A stretch of DNA of 64,000 bases. Source: Phyto melanocephala. Its lineage: Eukaryota; Arthropoda; Insecta; Diptera; Rhinophoridae. Shown here in pieces: positions 10,601 through 21,380 of the stretch. Each line of letters starts with the position of its first letter. The first letter of the stretch is position 1. A program made the position numbers and the translations under genes. Below the pieces are notes generated by a model, which was not told the origin of the DNA, searched no databases, and worked only from the letters and a program-made list of their open reading frames with translations. Location of the stretch: the NCBI GenBank assembly GCA_941918925.1, contig OW799234.1:65501543-65565542 (forward strand), given 5' to 3'.

Positions 10601-12147
10601 TAATCATGAAATTATTTAGTCATGACAGCTCAACATGTGTGCACAGTTTCAGAAAAACCAGTGAAAGTACCTCAAAATTATAACTTTTTTTATGGGCGTG
10701 GCCCTGCCCACTTTTCTAATCACGAAATTATAAAGTAATGACAGCTCAATATGTGTATAAAGTTTCAGGAAAATCAGTCCAGTGCAAGCACCTCAAAATT
10801 ATAAATTTTTTATGGGCGTGGCCCCGCCCGCTTTTCTTGTGACGAAATTATTTAGTCATGAAAGCTCGATATGTGTGCAAAGTTTCAGAAAAATCGATCA
10901 GGTGCAAGTAGCTAAAATTGATAACTAATTTTTTATGGGCGTGGCCCCGCCCACTTTTTTCAACCCATAAACACTCCCTGGTATGTGTACAACAACTTGT
11001 CAAAGTTTGAGTCCGATCGGCTTACATTTTCGGAGTCTATAGCTAACAGACATACACACACACACAGAGTTTCACTTTTATATATATAGATAGATAGATA
11101 GATATTGGTTGAGTTCTTTCTCTTGACCTCTTTATTGCTTTTGGATGTCCAAAGCTAAAAAAATCGATTTTCGTTTGCAAATTTTAGGAAACACAATAAA
11201 GCATTTGTATTTTTGTTTTTACATCTCAGTTAGTTTCCAACCGATTTGTTAGTTTTTCTCAGCATAGTTTTGGAGACTACGGCTTGTATTTTGATGTTTG
11301 AGTAGGAGCTTTAGTAACTTTATATATTTAAAAAAAAATACATAGTATTTTTAAAAATTATTTTCGCCTATAACTTTCACGGTTAGTGACCGATTTATCC
11401 AACATTTATTACAAATAGCCCTAGGGGCATATCATATCAAGCATATAGTGATAAATTTGTCTATAAATTTTCCTATGGCTGAAAATGTTGATTATGGTAA
11501 AAGAAATGGGAAAAAAACAGAGGCAGTCGTGTTTATTTCTTCATATCTCAGAAAGTTATGGGGCAGTTGTGCTGGATTTCAATAGCGATTCATTTGCGGA
11601 TATTTACAAAAGATTTATACAACACACAGATCTATGCTACATGTGAGGGCTTTCAAAAGTTGATTTCAACCAATACACTGATATACGGACATTGCTAAAG
11701 CGACTTCCATGATCATAAGCGTTTAGAAAATATATACTTTATGTGGTAGGAAATTAATATTGTTGAAATTACAACGGAATGACAAAGCTTTATTTAACCT
11801 TGGCACTGCAGGTAAAAGATATATATCTTAAAATTTATTTAAAAACTTCTATTTGTAACAAAAATGTACTACTTAACACTTACCCGATCTACATTATTAC
11901 AATCACATGTAAATTGTGTATCGAATGGTATGCAGGTTACATTGACATCTTGTTGCTCCTCTCGACTACCATAGTAACCATTTTTGGCTGGTGCTATTGC
12001 TGCTGTTGCTTCGACAATGTAGCCCTGATAATGTTGATGACATCCTTGTAACAGTATTAGAATCATCACACCAAACATGGAATATGCATTTGAATGCCAT
12101 GTCGTTATAATCTTATCGTTTATGTAGTTGCGTTTCATCGTTGACAT
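4513..12147 (-). CDS. Gene A: receptor-like protein with beta-helix/LRR-like ectodomain (partial, 5' part)
   Basis: Four exons join in frame on the minus strand: 12147-11884, 9707-9498, 7213-7046 and 4672-4513, giving 267 codons plus one base. All borders are GT/AG. The protein starts MSTMKRNYIN, has a hydrophobic segment at about residues 23-34 (signal peptide or signal anchor), then cysteines at 72, 81 and 83 like an N-terminal cap, and then repeating short strand/turn units of the type seen in beta-helix or LRR proteins. It is clearly paralogous to gene B: for example its EEITFVDSSIEAINPFGF corresponds to QEIKFINCTIGNINPGAF there. By analogy the missing part should hold the C-terminal cap, membrane helix and tail. 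Introns of 2.2-2.4 kb are filled with transposon debris. I do not recognise a named family; function is unknown, probably cell surface. Confidence 0.8.
4765..5806 (-). mobile_element. Hairpin-ended repeat element, complete copy, in gene A intron 3
   Basis: Read on the minus strand it begins at 5806 with a TATACCCTTCACC hairpin and ends at 4765 with an ATTCGGC/GCCGAAT hairpin followed by TTCTTACTTG. The middle holds GTGGGCGTTAAAGTGGGCGTG phrases shared with the element at 54273-58024. No terminal inverted repeat or coding frame is visible. This copy is uninterrupted where the 54273 copy carries two transposons, so it serves as the empty-site reference. Confidence 0.7.
5918..6540 (+). pseudogene. 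Decayed non-LTR reverse transcriptase fragment
   Basis: An 87-codon frame includes the RT phrase YKNRRGITLLNI and KFRKQQAGFKTNRSCIDYIN. After stops and frame changes it is followed by SPLLFNIVLGDIMNQAVI and then LDYADDNTA, the YxDD active-site region. The spacing is shorter than in an intact RT, so the palm region is deleted as well as frameshifted. The exact LINE clade is uncertain. It lies in gene A intron 3 on the opposite strand. Confidence 0.7.
7046..7213 (-). CDS. Gene A exon 3 (solenoid repeats)
   Basis: Fifty-six codons, phase 0 at both ends, between CTTACAG and GTAAAAA borders. It is the counterpart of the 44590-44775 exon of gene B, with the same phase and similar residues (INPFGF against INPGAF). 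Confidence 0.82.
7791..8851 (-). mobile_element. Tc1-like DNA transposon, internally deleted
   Basis: An 18-bp inverted repeat, AAAAAAGTCTACATACAG at 7791-7808, is matched exactly at 8834-8851. Between them lies a degenerate Tc1 transposase on the minus strand. A related motif (GTGTATGTAGAG) at 9009-9020 may be an outer repeat, so the right boundary is not certain. It sits in gene A intron 2. Confidence 0.75.
7867..8690 (-). pseudogene. Tc1-family transposase pseudogene
   Basis: The reading starts MVNRREIQQSVRN at 8690 with a paired-type helix-turn-helix (YGEIAKIVKLSRSTVQTIV) and the linker PRSGRPKKLS. It then hits a stop and frame changes. GGGSVMVWGAMAASGVGRLV and LDRYQYKTILEQNLK follow, then the true C-terminus ending MPRRSHAVIEAQGGPTKY. 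The segment that should carry the second catalytic Asp (DNDPKHT type) and the final Glu (SPDLNPIE type) is missing. The copy therefore cannot encode an active enzyme. Confidence 0.78.
9498..9707 (-). CDS. Gene A exon 2 (solenoid repeats)
   Basis: Seventy codons between a TTCTTTTCAG acceptor and a GTAAGTC donor, phase 0 at both ends. It encodes repeated strand/Asn-turn units such as LRKITFKNVDNLILNKYAL. Joined to exon 1 it continues without a stop. Confidence 0.8.
9735..11815 (-). mobile_element. Degenerate hairpin-ended element interrupted by a Helitron-like copy, gene A intron 1
   Basis: The minus-strand 3' end is at about 9735-9770 (TATTCAGCCGTGCCGAATCTG on plus, a slightly decayed hairpin). 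The middle has the phrases about 'CCCATATTGATGG' and 'TACTGTATTCTACTGGTCAAG' seen in other copies. At 10115-11090 a Helitron-like element is inserted, after which the same family resumes (AAATCGATTTTCGTTTGCAA) and runs to decayed 5' sequence near 11815. Boundaries are approximate. Confidence 0.55.
10115..11090 (-). mobile_element. Helitron-like element nested in another repeat
   Basis: Minus-strand copy of the 1-2415 family. Its 5' end TCTATATATATAAAAGTG is at 11090 and its 3' end at 10115 reads CTAT instead of CTAG. It contains about seven of the ~110-bp monomers. It splits an older hairpin-ended repeat, which dates it as the younger insertion. Confidence 0.7.
11884..12147 (-). CDS. Gene A exon 1 (signal segment and cysteine cap)
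   Basis: Start ATG at 12147 in the context GCAAAATG, close to the fly consensus. It encodes 88 residues and ends in phase 0 at a GTAAGTG donor. The end CDCNNVDR resembles an N-terminal cysteine cap before a repeat solenoid. A second ATG seven bases upstream opens a 13-codon frame that overlaps the start. Confidence 0.82.
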
Positions 12148-13926
12148 TTTGCATTATTTAAGTTATTCAAGCAAAATGTTTACATTTTAAAAACTTGATT
12201 CAAATTTATGTAGAACTTAGCTGCACTGTAAAACTAAAAAAAAATATGTGTTAAGCTTAATTAATTTTGCTTTTTTTATTATTTAATATTTTAATTAAGT
12301 TTAAGTAGAAAATTATTATTTTTTTACGACGTTTATTAATTTAGTGAAAATTATTTTACTTTTTATGCACTCAGAGGCATAAATGAGACATAAATGTGGA
12401 TGGTTAAAAAGAGTTAAAAAAAAAAGCGATGGCGAATGCGTATGCGAATAATACCAGCCGTGTTCTCGTTAAAGAATCGTTTCTTATTTGCCTTTATTAC
12501 AGTTACGTTAATAATTCCATATCAAAGTGTTTTGAAATTATTTCTCTAGGTTGACATGTATGTATGAATAAAAATTTGTATGCCTCAGTAGTATACATTT
12601 CCCTTTCCTATTGTATTTACTAAATATTACTCGCTTAAATGTGTGTAACAGATGTTTAATTATCTTATCAGTCTACAGGTTTTTCTATATGAAATGTCTG
12701 AGTGTTTGTTTGGCTTGTGGTGTAGAATTTTTTATCTAATTTCTAGATAAGAATAAACGTATGTATGTGGTAAGATTATATTTGTTATATAGTTTATTTC
12801 TTTTAACTATGTATTGCTAATGAAAATTATGAATCATTTGATTGACTAACAAAACAAACAAATATGGATCTTAAGTTTTTTCTGCCATGAATAAAATATG
12901 GCTTAAATTTCTATATAATGTTCTGGAAACGAAAAGAAGCTACAATACTAAACTATTGTTTTAAATATTTATTTAAAAATTAGCATTTTTGCAATTTCAA
13001 AGTAAGGAATTTTTGAAAATTTCATCTAAATTACTTAAGTTTGTTTACACTATCGTTTAGTTCTCCAAATTCGACCATAATTTTTTGCTTAAAAATTTTG
13101 TATTGTTTTTTTATATTTATGCGTAATTGCTTTGTATAGAGAAATGTGTGACCGAAACATCGAAAATTGGGTCCAACGAATCGACCGCTGCCAACATACA
13201 CGCGGTGGTCATATGAACCAAGTCGAGTTCCATTTATTAATGTTTTCATTGTATTTCAAGTTGATCATAAAGTTCAGGAAATAGCTCAAATGGTTTAGTT
13301 TTTTTTAAGTCTTAATTGGGAAACCCTTTATAATGCATTCGCACATATCTAGTATCTACTTTTTGATTGTTTTTAAACTATTATACATTTCATCCTTTAA
13401 TATCAAAGCTATTTAACAAAATTTTTACTATCACCATTCGTTAGATATTATATATATAATTGTGACAGAAAGTATTTCGTTTGTGGAGGGATAGCATTAC
13501 CTCTGCTCCGAAACAAGTTTCAATTAAATTTCTTTTATAGTTTCCTATAGATGACATCAGAAATATATAATACTGAACTTTTGATAAACTTTTCATAGAA
13601 AATTTTTATTATACTTTTAATTTGTAAATAATTTTGAATAGTTTCCATATTAAAAGAAAATTTTCAATATAAAAATTTTTTGTCGCCTTAATTTCAGTTA
13701 CCCTGTTCACATACAAAACTGTACATATTTCAGCTGCAAACAAACTCAAACAGCAAAAAAAAAAACGTTAAAATTTTTACAAACTCAGCAATAAAATTTG
13801 TTTATTATATAAATATGTGTTTAATTGCTATTCAGTATAAAATGTAATTGAACTAAACGTTTCTTAGATTTGCTGACACTCTATCTAAATAACAAAAAAA
13901 AAAAAAAATTAAATAGTTGCTCTTTT
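12148..13926. other. Non-coding flank upstream of gene A
   Basis: AT-rich DNA without a supportable gene or recognisable transposon. The proximal few hundred bases should hold the gene A promoter and 5' UTR, but no core promoter motif could be picked with confidence. A 72-codon open frame at 13031-13249 has no recognisable domain and no homologue in the window. Confidence 0.4.
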
Positions 13927-14266
13927 TATACCCTTCACCTGTGGTGCTCAAGGGTATATATAGCTCTGTCATTCCGTTTGTAATTGCTACAATTTAATTT
14001 TCGACCCCATTTAGTATATATTTTCTGAAAGCTTATGAATAGAGGAGTCGTGTGAGCCCTGACCGTCTGTCCTTGTGTTGGTTAAAATCAACTTTTCGAA
14101 GCAACCATATGTTTCTCAGATCTGTGTATGGTATCAATCTCTTGGAAATATCCAGGAATAAATCGGTATTGAAATTCAGTACAATCGCCCCATAACTTTC
14201 TGAGATATGAGCAAATAAACACGACTGCCTCTGTTTTTCCCATATTTTTACTAATACCAACTTGTT
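13927..14266 (+). mobile_element. Hairpin-ended repeat, 5' half
   Basis: Begins TATACCCTTCACC, followed by the AAGGGTATATATAGC arm and CTGTCATTCCGTTTGTAAT, the standard 5' end of this family. It continues with CATTTAGTATATATTTTCTG and stops around CATATTTTTACTAA. The 3' hairpin is missing; a convergent copy starts seven bases later. Confidence 0.65.
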
Positions 14267-14272
14267 TAAAAA

Positions 14273-14942
14273 CAAGTAACAGTGCTATATTCGGCCGTGC
14301 CGCATCTTATATACCCTTCACAACGTGTAGTCATGCAATAACAATTGTTTGTATCACCATTAATCTTATATAAAATACGTACATACATACATGTAAAAAA
14401 ATACCAATAAACAAAAATTACAAAAAAAATATATTAAAAATAAAAAATAATAAAAAAAATTAAAAAAAAAAAATAAAAAAATATAAATAATATTAAAATA
14501 TAATATAAAATAAAAAAAAATTTAAAAAAAATTTAAAAATAATTTTTTTTTGGCTCAGCTGGGATTCGATGCCACGTTTTCTCTAACCAGTATACACGTT
14601 TGTATGTATGTATGTTGTTGGTGTAATGTTGTTTTTGTGAAAAAAAAAATCGAGGTGGTCGTGGGTTTTTGCTCATATCTCAGTTGTTTATGTACCGATG
14701 TTTCTGATTTTCAATACCGATCTACTCCGGAATATTTCTGATATTTTAATACCTTACCCGGGTCCAACCTATGTCGGGGGGCTTTAAAAAGTTGATTTCA
14801 ACATACACACGGACAGACTGACAGAGCTTAATCGACTCCCCTATTCATAAGCTTTCAGAAAATATATACTTTATGGGGTCGGAAATGAAAATTGTAGAAA
14901 TTACAAACGGAATGACAAAGCTATATATACCCTTGTGCACCA
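14273..14942 (-). mobile_element. Hairpin-ended repeat, minus strand, truncated at its 5' hairpin
   Basis: The 3' terminus CAAGTAACAGTGCTATATTC is at 14273. An AT-only central tract lies at 14400-14550, then the common phrases GCTCAGCTGGGATTCGATGC and GGAATGACAAAGCTATATAT. It stops within the 5' hairpin at CCTTGTGCACCAC, where a second partial copy begins. Confidence 0.65.
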
Positions 14943-15329
14943 CGGCTCAGCTGGAATTCGATGCCATGTTTACTTTAACCAGTATGTATGTAGGTAGTTG
15001 TTGTAATTGTGAAAAAAACGAGGTGGTCGTAGTTTTTTGCTGATATCTCAGAAAGTTATGGGGCGATTGTGCTGAATTTCAATAGCGATTCATTTCTGGA
15101 TATTTCCAAGAGATTGATACCATATATAGATCTGAGGAACATATAGTTGCTTTTAAACATTGATTTCAACCAACACACGGACAAACGGTCAGGGCTGAAT
15201 CGACTCCGCTATTCATAAGCTTTCAGAAAATATATACTTTATGGGGTCGGAAATGAAAATTGTAGAAATTACAAACGGAATGACAAAGCTATATATGTAT
15301 ACCCTTGTGCACCACAGGTAAAGGGTATA
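14943..15329 (-). mobile_element. Hairpin-ended repeat, 5' part, minus strand
   Basis: Tandem to the previous copy and in the same orientation. It starts inside the element at GGCTCAGCTGGAATTCGATG and runs to an intact 5' hairpin ending GGGTATA at 15329. The sharp switch between copies suggests unequal recombination or template switching between elements. Confidence 0.65.
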
Positions 15330-15528
15330 AAAAACATGTGCAGGCAACGCATAATTGCAAAACCTGCTTTACCGACATCTTAAAGTAAAGGCAACATTGA
15401 AAAAAACTTGTGGTAATGAGGTGCAAAAAAGAATACAGGAAAAACAGATGTTTGTAAATTTCGTACTAACTCAATGATATATACATACATACATATGTAT
15501 ATGAAATAACATGAAATAATATTAAAAT

Positions 15529-15898
15529 TCATGTTGGCCGCCACTATAAAATGGTGGACAATAAATTTATATAAGGGTCAAATCTGGTATTTTAAAATGT
15601 GTCTTCTTGAACACCCTCAATATTGGTATCAAATGAAAGGGCTTGACCAGTAGAATACAGTAAATTATTAAAAAAAGTAACATCCAAGACGGCTTCAAAA
15701 ACAAAATGGCGGATCAAATTTTTTTAACCCCATCATTATGGGTATCAAATTAAAGGGCTTGACTAGTTGAATACAGTTAACTACGTAAAAATTCAAAATC
15801 AAGGATGGCGTGAGAAATAATAAGGAAAAATGGCGTATAACATGATTGGTGAAGGGTATTATCAGATTCGGCACGGCTGAATATAGCACTCTAACTTG
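15529..15898 (+). mobile_element. Hairpin-ended repeat, 3' part
   Basis: Carries the middle with AAAATGGTGGAC, AAAGGGCTTGACCAGTAGAA and GGCGGATCAAA phrases, then the 3' hairpin ATTCGGCACGGCTGAAT and CTAACTTG ending at 15898. The 64-codon minus-strand frame here is a chance reading. Confidence 0.65.
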
Positions 15899-16729
15899 TT
15901 TAATTTTTTATTCAGTCTTTATAGTATAATTTTACGAACATGAAAATTGTTTATTGATCTTGGGTAATATTTTTCACAATACTTGACTTTGATTTCAATA
16001 CAGATTTTTAATACATATTTCTTATCAATTGCCTTTTCCGGGCAGCATCATATTGTTGACAACATCAGCAACAATAAAAGACCCCCAACATGATGATCGA
16101 CTTCAATGACATTTTTATTTGATCAATTAATATACATATGAATACGAGACACTTGGATGTTTTCTCTCTGTTAAATACCAATAAAAGAAAAATCCGATGT
16201 AAAGTAAACTTTACTGCAAACTGGTAGTAAGGTCAAGTATGTTAGTTAAACATCAGATAAAAATAAAACAAATATTTAATATAATGGAGAAATATTAAGA
16301 AAAAAGTAAACACATTACAATGAAAGAAAAATAAAAAGATTTATTTACTATTTTACATGCTCTTCATCGGTAAGTAAAAAATATTTATTACTGGCGTATG
16401 AGAACAAAAGCTTAATAAATGGATGCATGATAATGATGAAACTGGTGCCAGTTTTACTAACATTACAGACTGTATTTTATGTAGAATTTTACTTACTAAA
16501 TTCCGCCCCTTAAACGGCAGTAACAATTGCAAACGGTCAGTCGGTCGATGGTTTGGTTTGTCATTTATTATTTATTTACAGATGCATACGATGAGGACAG
16601 ACGGTACAGATACAGATAGATATATGTAAATGTGTACAATAGAGTTACCAGGTTTTTATGGGTTAAATCTGTATACATATATTTTATGAAAAAGCATAAC
16701 CTTAACACGACTTAAGCGATTTCGTTGAT

Positions 16730-17122
16730 TATACCCTTCACACAGTGAAAAAGGGTAAATATAGGTTTGTCATTCTGTGTGAAATTTGTACAATTTTCAT
16801 TTCCGATCCGAGTCGATTAAGCTCTGTCAGTCTGTCAGTCTGTCCGTCTGTCCGTGTGTATGTTGAAATCAACTTTTTGAAGGCCCCCGACATCGCTTGG
16901 ACCCGGGGTAAGGTATTAAAATATCAGAAATATTCGGGAGTAGATCGGTATTGAAAATCAGAAACATCAGTACATAAACAACTGAGATATGAGCAAAAAC
17001 CCACGACCACCTCGATTTTTTTTTCACTAAAACATTACAACAACAACATACCTACATACATACAAGCGTGTATACTGGTTAGAGAAAACGTGGCATCGAA
17101 TCCCATCTGAGCCAAAAAAAAT

Positions 17123-17153
<31 letters not shown>

Positions 17154-17396
17154 AATTTTTTTTTATATTTATTATATATATTTTAATTATTTTTTTTTAA
17201 ATTTTTTTTTAATATTATTTTTTTTATTTTTTAACATACATACTTAAATTTATAATTTTACAATGGGATGTTTTTATATATATGTATATATGTTTTTTAT
17301 ATGTATGTACGTATTTCGTATGAGGTGAATGGTGATACAAACACGTTGTGAAGGATATATAAGATTCGTCACGGCCGAATATAGCGCTCTTACTTG
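16730..17396 (+). mobile_element. Hairpin-ended repeat, complete short copy
   Basis: The 5' end is TATACCCTTCACACAGTG with the matching AAAAAGGGTA arm; the 3' end is ATTCGTCACGGCCGAAT then ATAGCGCTCTTACTTG. The centre is a long T-rich tract at 17127-17230. It has no coding frame. Together with the copies at 52340 and 62503 it defines the ends of the family. Confidence 0.7.
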
Positions 17397-18419
17397 TTTT
17401 TTTATATTTTCAATTACCAAGACAAGGTTTGTACGGGAAAAATTAAGAAAAGCATCACCTTAGAACGGCTTGGCGAATTTCGCTAATCTTATCAGTAATT
17501 ATCAGGAAAACGTTTATTTATATAAAACAAAAATGGAAAATTTGTACAAAGAAAATGCATTTGCTATGCAATTTCCGCATGATTGTAAGATAATCACTTG
17601 TCAGCGATTCGAGCAAGATGGAGTTTGAGTAAAACTCCGTAAGAGCGCTATATTTGGCTGCAAAATCTTAAAATACCCTTCACAGAAAAAAAAAAATAAA
17701 ATGAAAAACCTTCACTATAAGCATATACATACATATAAATTGTTTGTGAAGCAGATTTACACTTGCTCAATCTTTGCTGTTGTTAATTCATGGCATGCCA
17801 TCATGTAGGTACATACTTCCTTGCTGGGTTTGATCATGTTCCTGCAACGTACAGTAAACAAACGAAAAACTTCACAGACATTCGTAGACATGTATAGACA
17901 TACAAAATATACCAACTACAACAAAAATTCACAAATTTTTTATCATCATGTACATCCGCAGCAAAAAAATTTATGACCAAAAAATGAATTTGCAGGGGTT
18001 CAACTGCCGACGAAGTGATTAAATATAGGTGACAACACCAATGATTTTAACATTAGCGTGTCATTGGAGATCATGTCTTTACATGAATATTTTAATAAAC
18101 TACACTCTATTTTAACAAGTGCACAGAACTCATCCATAAATGGTGAAAAGCATCCGCTGTTGCATGAGTTAATGTTGTTTGTTTACATGAATTGTTTAAG
18201 ATTTTTTGCATGATGTTGCATACATTTTTAAGCACACAATTTATGCCAAATTGCTTCGGATTTAGGGAGTTATTTAGAATTATTGCTTTTACACAATTAA
18301 TTTAGAAGTCTTTAAAATGTAATTCGCTTTGCACTACTCCTAAATTTTTTTGCTGGGTATCTACACACATACGTAAGTGTGTATCAGCCACGCTTGCCTG
18401 CTTTTGTTGTTTTTTATTT

Positions 18420-18722
18420 TAATAAATTTTTTTGTTGCAACCTTAATTGAAAAATAGAGACATACGTAGTCTTTTAGCTCATATATCAGCCGCTAACGGG
18501 TCGAAGTTGCTGATTTTCAATACTAACATTTAAGAAAGCATTTCTAATAAATTGTTATCATATAAGAGTCTGTGGAAAACATAGGGGTTTCAAAAGATTG
18601 ATTTTAACGTTCACACGGACGGAAAAGTATTTTATGTATTTTATGGGGTCACAAATGAATACTGTAGAAACGGAATGACAAATGAATATATATCCTTTCA
18701 CACTCCCGTATGAAGGGTATAA
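18420..18722 (-). mobile_element. Hairpin-ended repeat, decayed 5' part
   Basis: On the minus strand it starts at 18722 with TACCCTTCATACGGG, continues TCATTTGTCATTCCGTTTCT and fades near 18420. Only the 5' portion survives. Confidence 0.5.
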
Positions 18723-19665
18723 AAACAATGAGCAAATAGGGTTGGTATCTTCAAAACAATGAAGATATATTTTTATTGATATTTGGAAGCTATTTTAAAG
18801 CTAATATTTGTCAATTTATGACATGAAATTTATATTTAAAATTATATTTGGGAAACTTTATTTATAAATATCACCCGTTTCTAGTAACTAATATAAGGAA
18901 TGTTTTATATCTGATTTGAAAAATTTCCCACTTATAAATACGAACATGTCGCGTTTTACCTTTAAAGGGATACTCGTCAAGCATGATCAGCAAGCATTGT
19001 GGTACTCGTTGTGAAAATGTAAATGCATGTGTTACACCGACAGCGATTGATGGAAAAGTGAAAAAACTTGATTTTTCAGTGTAACACATACAAACACATT
19101 TTTGCAAATACATGCTGCTTACAGTTTTGATAAGTATTTTGATCGTGTTTAGTCACCTTAAAACAAAGCTTCTCTTATTCGCAAAATCATCTGATAAATT
19201 TTCAATTAAATAAAGCTATACTTTGTTTTGACAAACCACCGAAGAAATGTATAAAAAAAAAATATGATTTTAAACGTTTAAAAATACAAATATGAGCAAT
19301 TCCATGTCATCGTACGTGACATTTGTACTCTTATAAAGTGGAATAATTTTTGCAAAAGTAAGAGTAACTAAAAAAAAAAATTGGATCTTTATGTTCCATT
19401 CAGAGGGTACTTTATTAAAAAAGAAAAAATTATTATATTTGAATAATTGTTGTCTAAAATATCGAGCAAAATTTGAGTATATCGTACGTGACAGAAAACA
19501 GAAGTGATTTTGAGGTATATATGGAAATATGAAAAAATCTGCGAATCTTGGGAGGTATTTTTTTTTTTTTTTTTTTTTTTAATTTCTTACACTAAACCAC
19601 ATATTTTTCATTTAATATCCATCATACTTAATTGAAAACAATCTTTAAATGATTTTATAATAAAT
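18723..19665. other. Non-coding DNA next to the I-like element
   Basis: No gene is supportable. Two copies of ATCGTACGTGAC occur at about 19309 and 19481; two more copies follow the other end of the retrotransposon at 25224-25251. A T-run is at 19558-19580. Confidence 0.4.
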
Positions 19666-19676
19666 ATAATTTAATA
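19666..19676. repeat. Target-site duplication, left copy
   Basis: ATAATTTAATA at 19666-19676 is repeated exactly at 25215-25225 directly after the TAA tail of the retrotransposon. The length, 11 bp, is usual for LINE insertion. Part of the right copy could be read as tail, which slightly weakens the call. Confidence 0.7.
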
Positions 19677-19881
19677 GAGTCCCCGACTAACACTCAACCC
19701 ATTCGGTCATTCGTGCGGAGTTTACATATTTCGTAAAAAAAAAAAAAAAAAAAAAATTTTCCAACAAGTGCATTTATTTCTATATTAAATCTCTATATTT
19801 TTGTTTTGTTTTTTGATCTCTTCTTTGCACATTAAACATTCTTGTGTTATTGTTGTGTATCCTACATAAAAAAACTTTACT

Positions 19882-21270
19882 ATGCCCCCCGGGCACCCCT
19901 CTACGGAGGAAAACCGGTTTGCTATTTTAGCAGACAGTCCTCAAAGCAAACGAAAAAAACGTAATAGAGTCAGCCATCCAGTTGACTTTCCCCCTCTTCC
20001 AACACCGAAATCTCTCAACCCTAAGTTTGTTGTCATCTCCGCAGTAGATGAAAAAAAACCGCTTTCTGAATACTCATGCTTTGCAATACACAGAGCACTT
20101 CATCTAGTTAGTAAAGAAATTACATCAATTTCTCAACTTAGAGATGGTAATTTACTTTTGTTGGTAAAAGACGATTCAATCGCGAAAAAATTTACTTCAA
20201 CCAAAGAACTGTTAGGCATTTGTCGTGTGACATGTAAACTCCACGAATATCTTAACTTCACAAAAGGTACAATATATGCACCATACCTCAGTAAAATTCC
20301 TGAAAATGAAATAATACAGGAACTTAGCTCCCAAGGCGTCGTTGACGTTTATAAGTACGAGAAAACTCTAGACGGGAAAAAAGCTCCATCGGGAGTTATT
20401 TTGCTAACTTTCGACCTGTATCATTTACCTGATTCCATAGATATTTCATGGTATAAGGTCAAGGTACGGGAATACATACCTAACCCCATGAGATGTCGTA
20501 ACTGCCAATTGCTTGGCCACACAAGCAAACGGTGTAAAAATACTCCCTCCTGTGAGGTCTGCAACCTTCCTCCACATTCTCCACAAGAATGCACTAGAAC
20601 TTACTGCGCCAATTGCGCCGAAAAGCACCCTGCATCCTCCATGGAATGCAAGAAATTCCAACAACAAAAGGAAATTTTGAAAATAAAAATCAGGGAGAAA
20701 TGTTCAATGCGCCAAGCAATAAACTCATTTAGAAAACAGAACACTACCAATAGCCCAACTTCCTTTTCTTCTATTGCAGCCAACATATCCACAATGACAA
20801 ATCCCAATAGTGCAAGCAAACAAATAAAAACCAATTCCCCTATTCCCAACCCCATAACATCCGAAAACAAACCACAAACTAATAATCCAAATCCACCTAC
20901 TAATAATAATAACATTACAACACCAAAAATACTAAATGTAAATAATAACACAGAAAACAAGGCAAGTAAAGAAAACACAGAAAACCCAAAAAACGAGAAC
21001 ATAGAAGCAAAAATAACATCATCTGTTGTCGAAAAGTTAAAGACACCACACCACCAACTTAATATTAATCCTCTCTTAAACAAACTAACAACTTACAATT
21101 ACAACGATACCTCTGTAAATTCTGCCAATCACTCTTTGATACCAATAAACGCAGACAATATAACCTCTCAACCCCCCCTCAGGTACAGTTGTGACCTCTC
21201 AGAACCTAGTTCTGAAATTGATGCCCAAGAGATAGAGTTTATGGCTACAGACGACGAAACATCTGACTAA
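19882..21270 (+). CDS. I-like element ORF1 (gag-like RNA-binding protein)
   Basis: 462 residues. The N-terminal part (about 50-200) is a globular region typical of insect LINE ORF1 proteins. Three zinc knuckles follow at about residues 206-258: CRNCQLLGHTSKRC, CEVCNLPPHSPQEC (both CX2CX4HX4C) and CANCAEKHPASSMEC (CX2CX3HX6C). The rest, about 285-440, is low-complexity, rich in Asn, Thr and Pro, and likely disordered. Such proteins coat the element RNA and assist reverse transcription. The start is the first ATG of the open frame. No lesion is seen. The antisense 160-codon frame at 20601-21083 is a shadow of the low-complexity part. Confidence 0.88.
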   Translation: MPPGHPSTEENRFAILADSPQSKRKKRNRVSHPVDFPPLPTPKSLNPKFVVISAVDEKKPLSEYSCFAIHRALHLVSKEITSISQLRDGNLLLLVKDDSIAKKFTSTKELLGICRVTCKLHEYLNFTKGTIYAPYLSKIPENEIIQELSSQGVVDVYKYEKTLDGKKAPSGVILLTFDLYHLPDSIDISWYKVKVREYIPNPMRCRNCQLLGHTSKRCKNTPSCEVCNLPPHSPQECTRTYCANCAEKHPASSMECKKFQQQKEILKIKIREKCSMRQAINSFRKQNTTNSPTSFSSIAANISTMTNPNSASKQIKTNSPIPNPITSENKPQTNNPNPPTNNNNITTPKILNVNNNTENKASKENTENPKNENIEAKITSSVVEKLKTPHHQLNINPLLNKLTTYNYNDTSVNSANHSLIPINADNITSQPPLRYSCDLSEPSSEIDAQEIEFMATDDETSD

Positions 21271-21380
21271 AAATCCCAAAAACATTTACAACACTCTACT
21301 TACTCTTTAATTTAAATTACTTAACACTTATCTCACTCACGCAATACCGTTTTTATTTCTCTTTTAATTTTTTATCTTAA

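Noticed and set aside
13031..13249. 72-codon minus-strand frame starting MKTLINGTRLGSYDHR
   Set aside because: It has an ATG and mixed composition but no recognisable domain, splice context or relative in the window.
20601..21083. 160-codon minus-strand open frame
   Set aside because: Antisense to ORF1 of the I-like element; its hydrophobic composition is the complement of an Asn/Thr-rich region.
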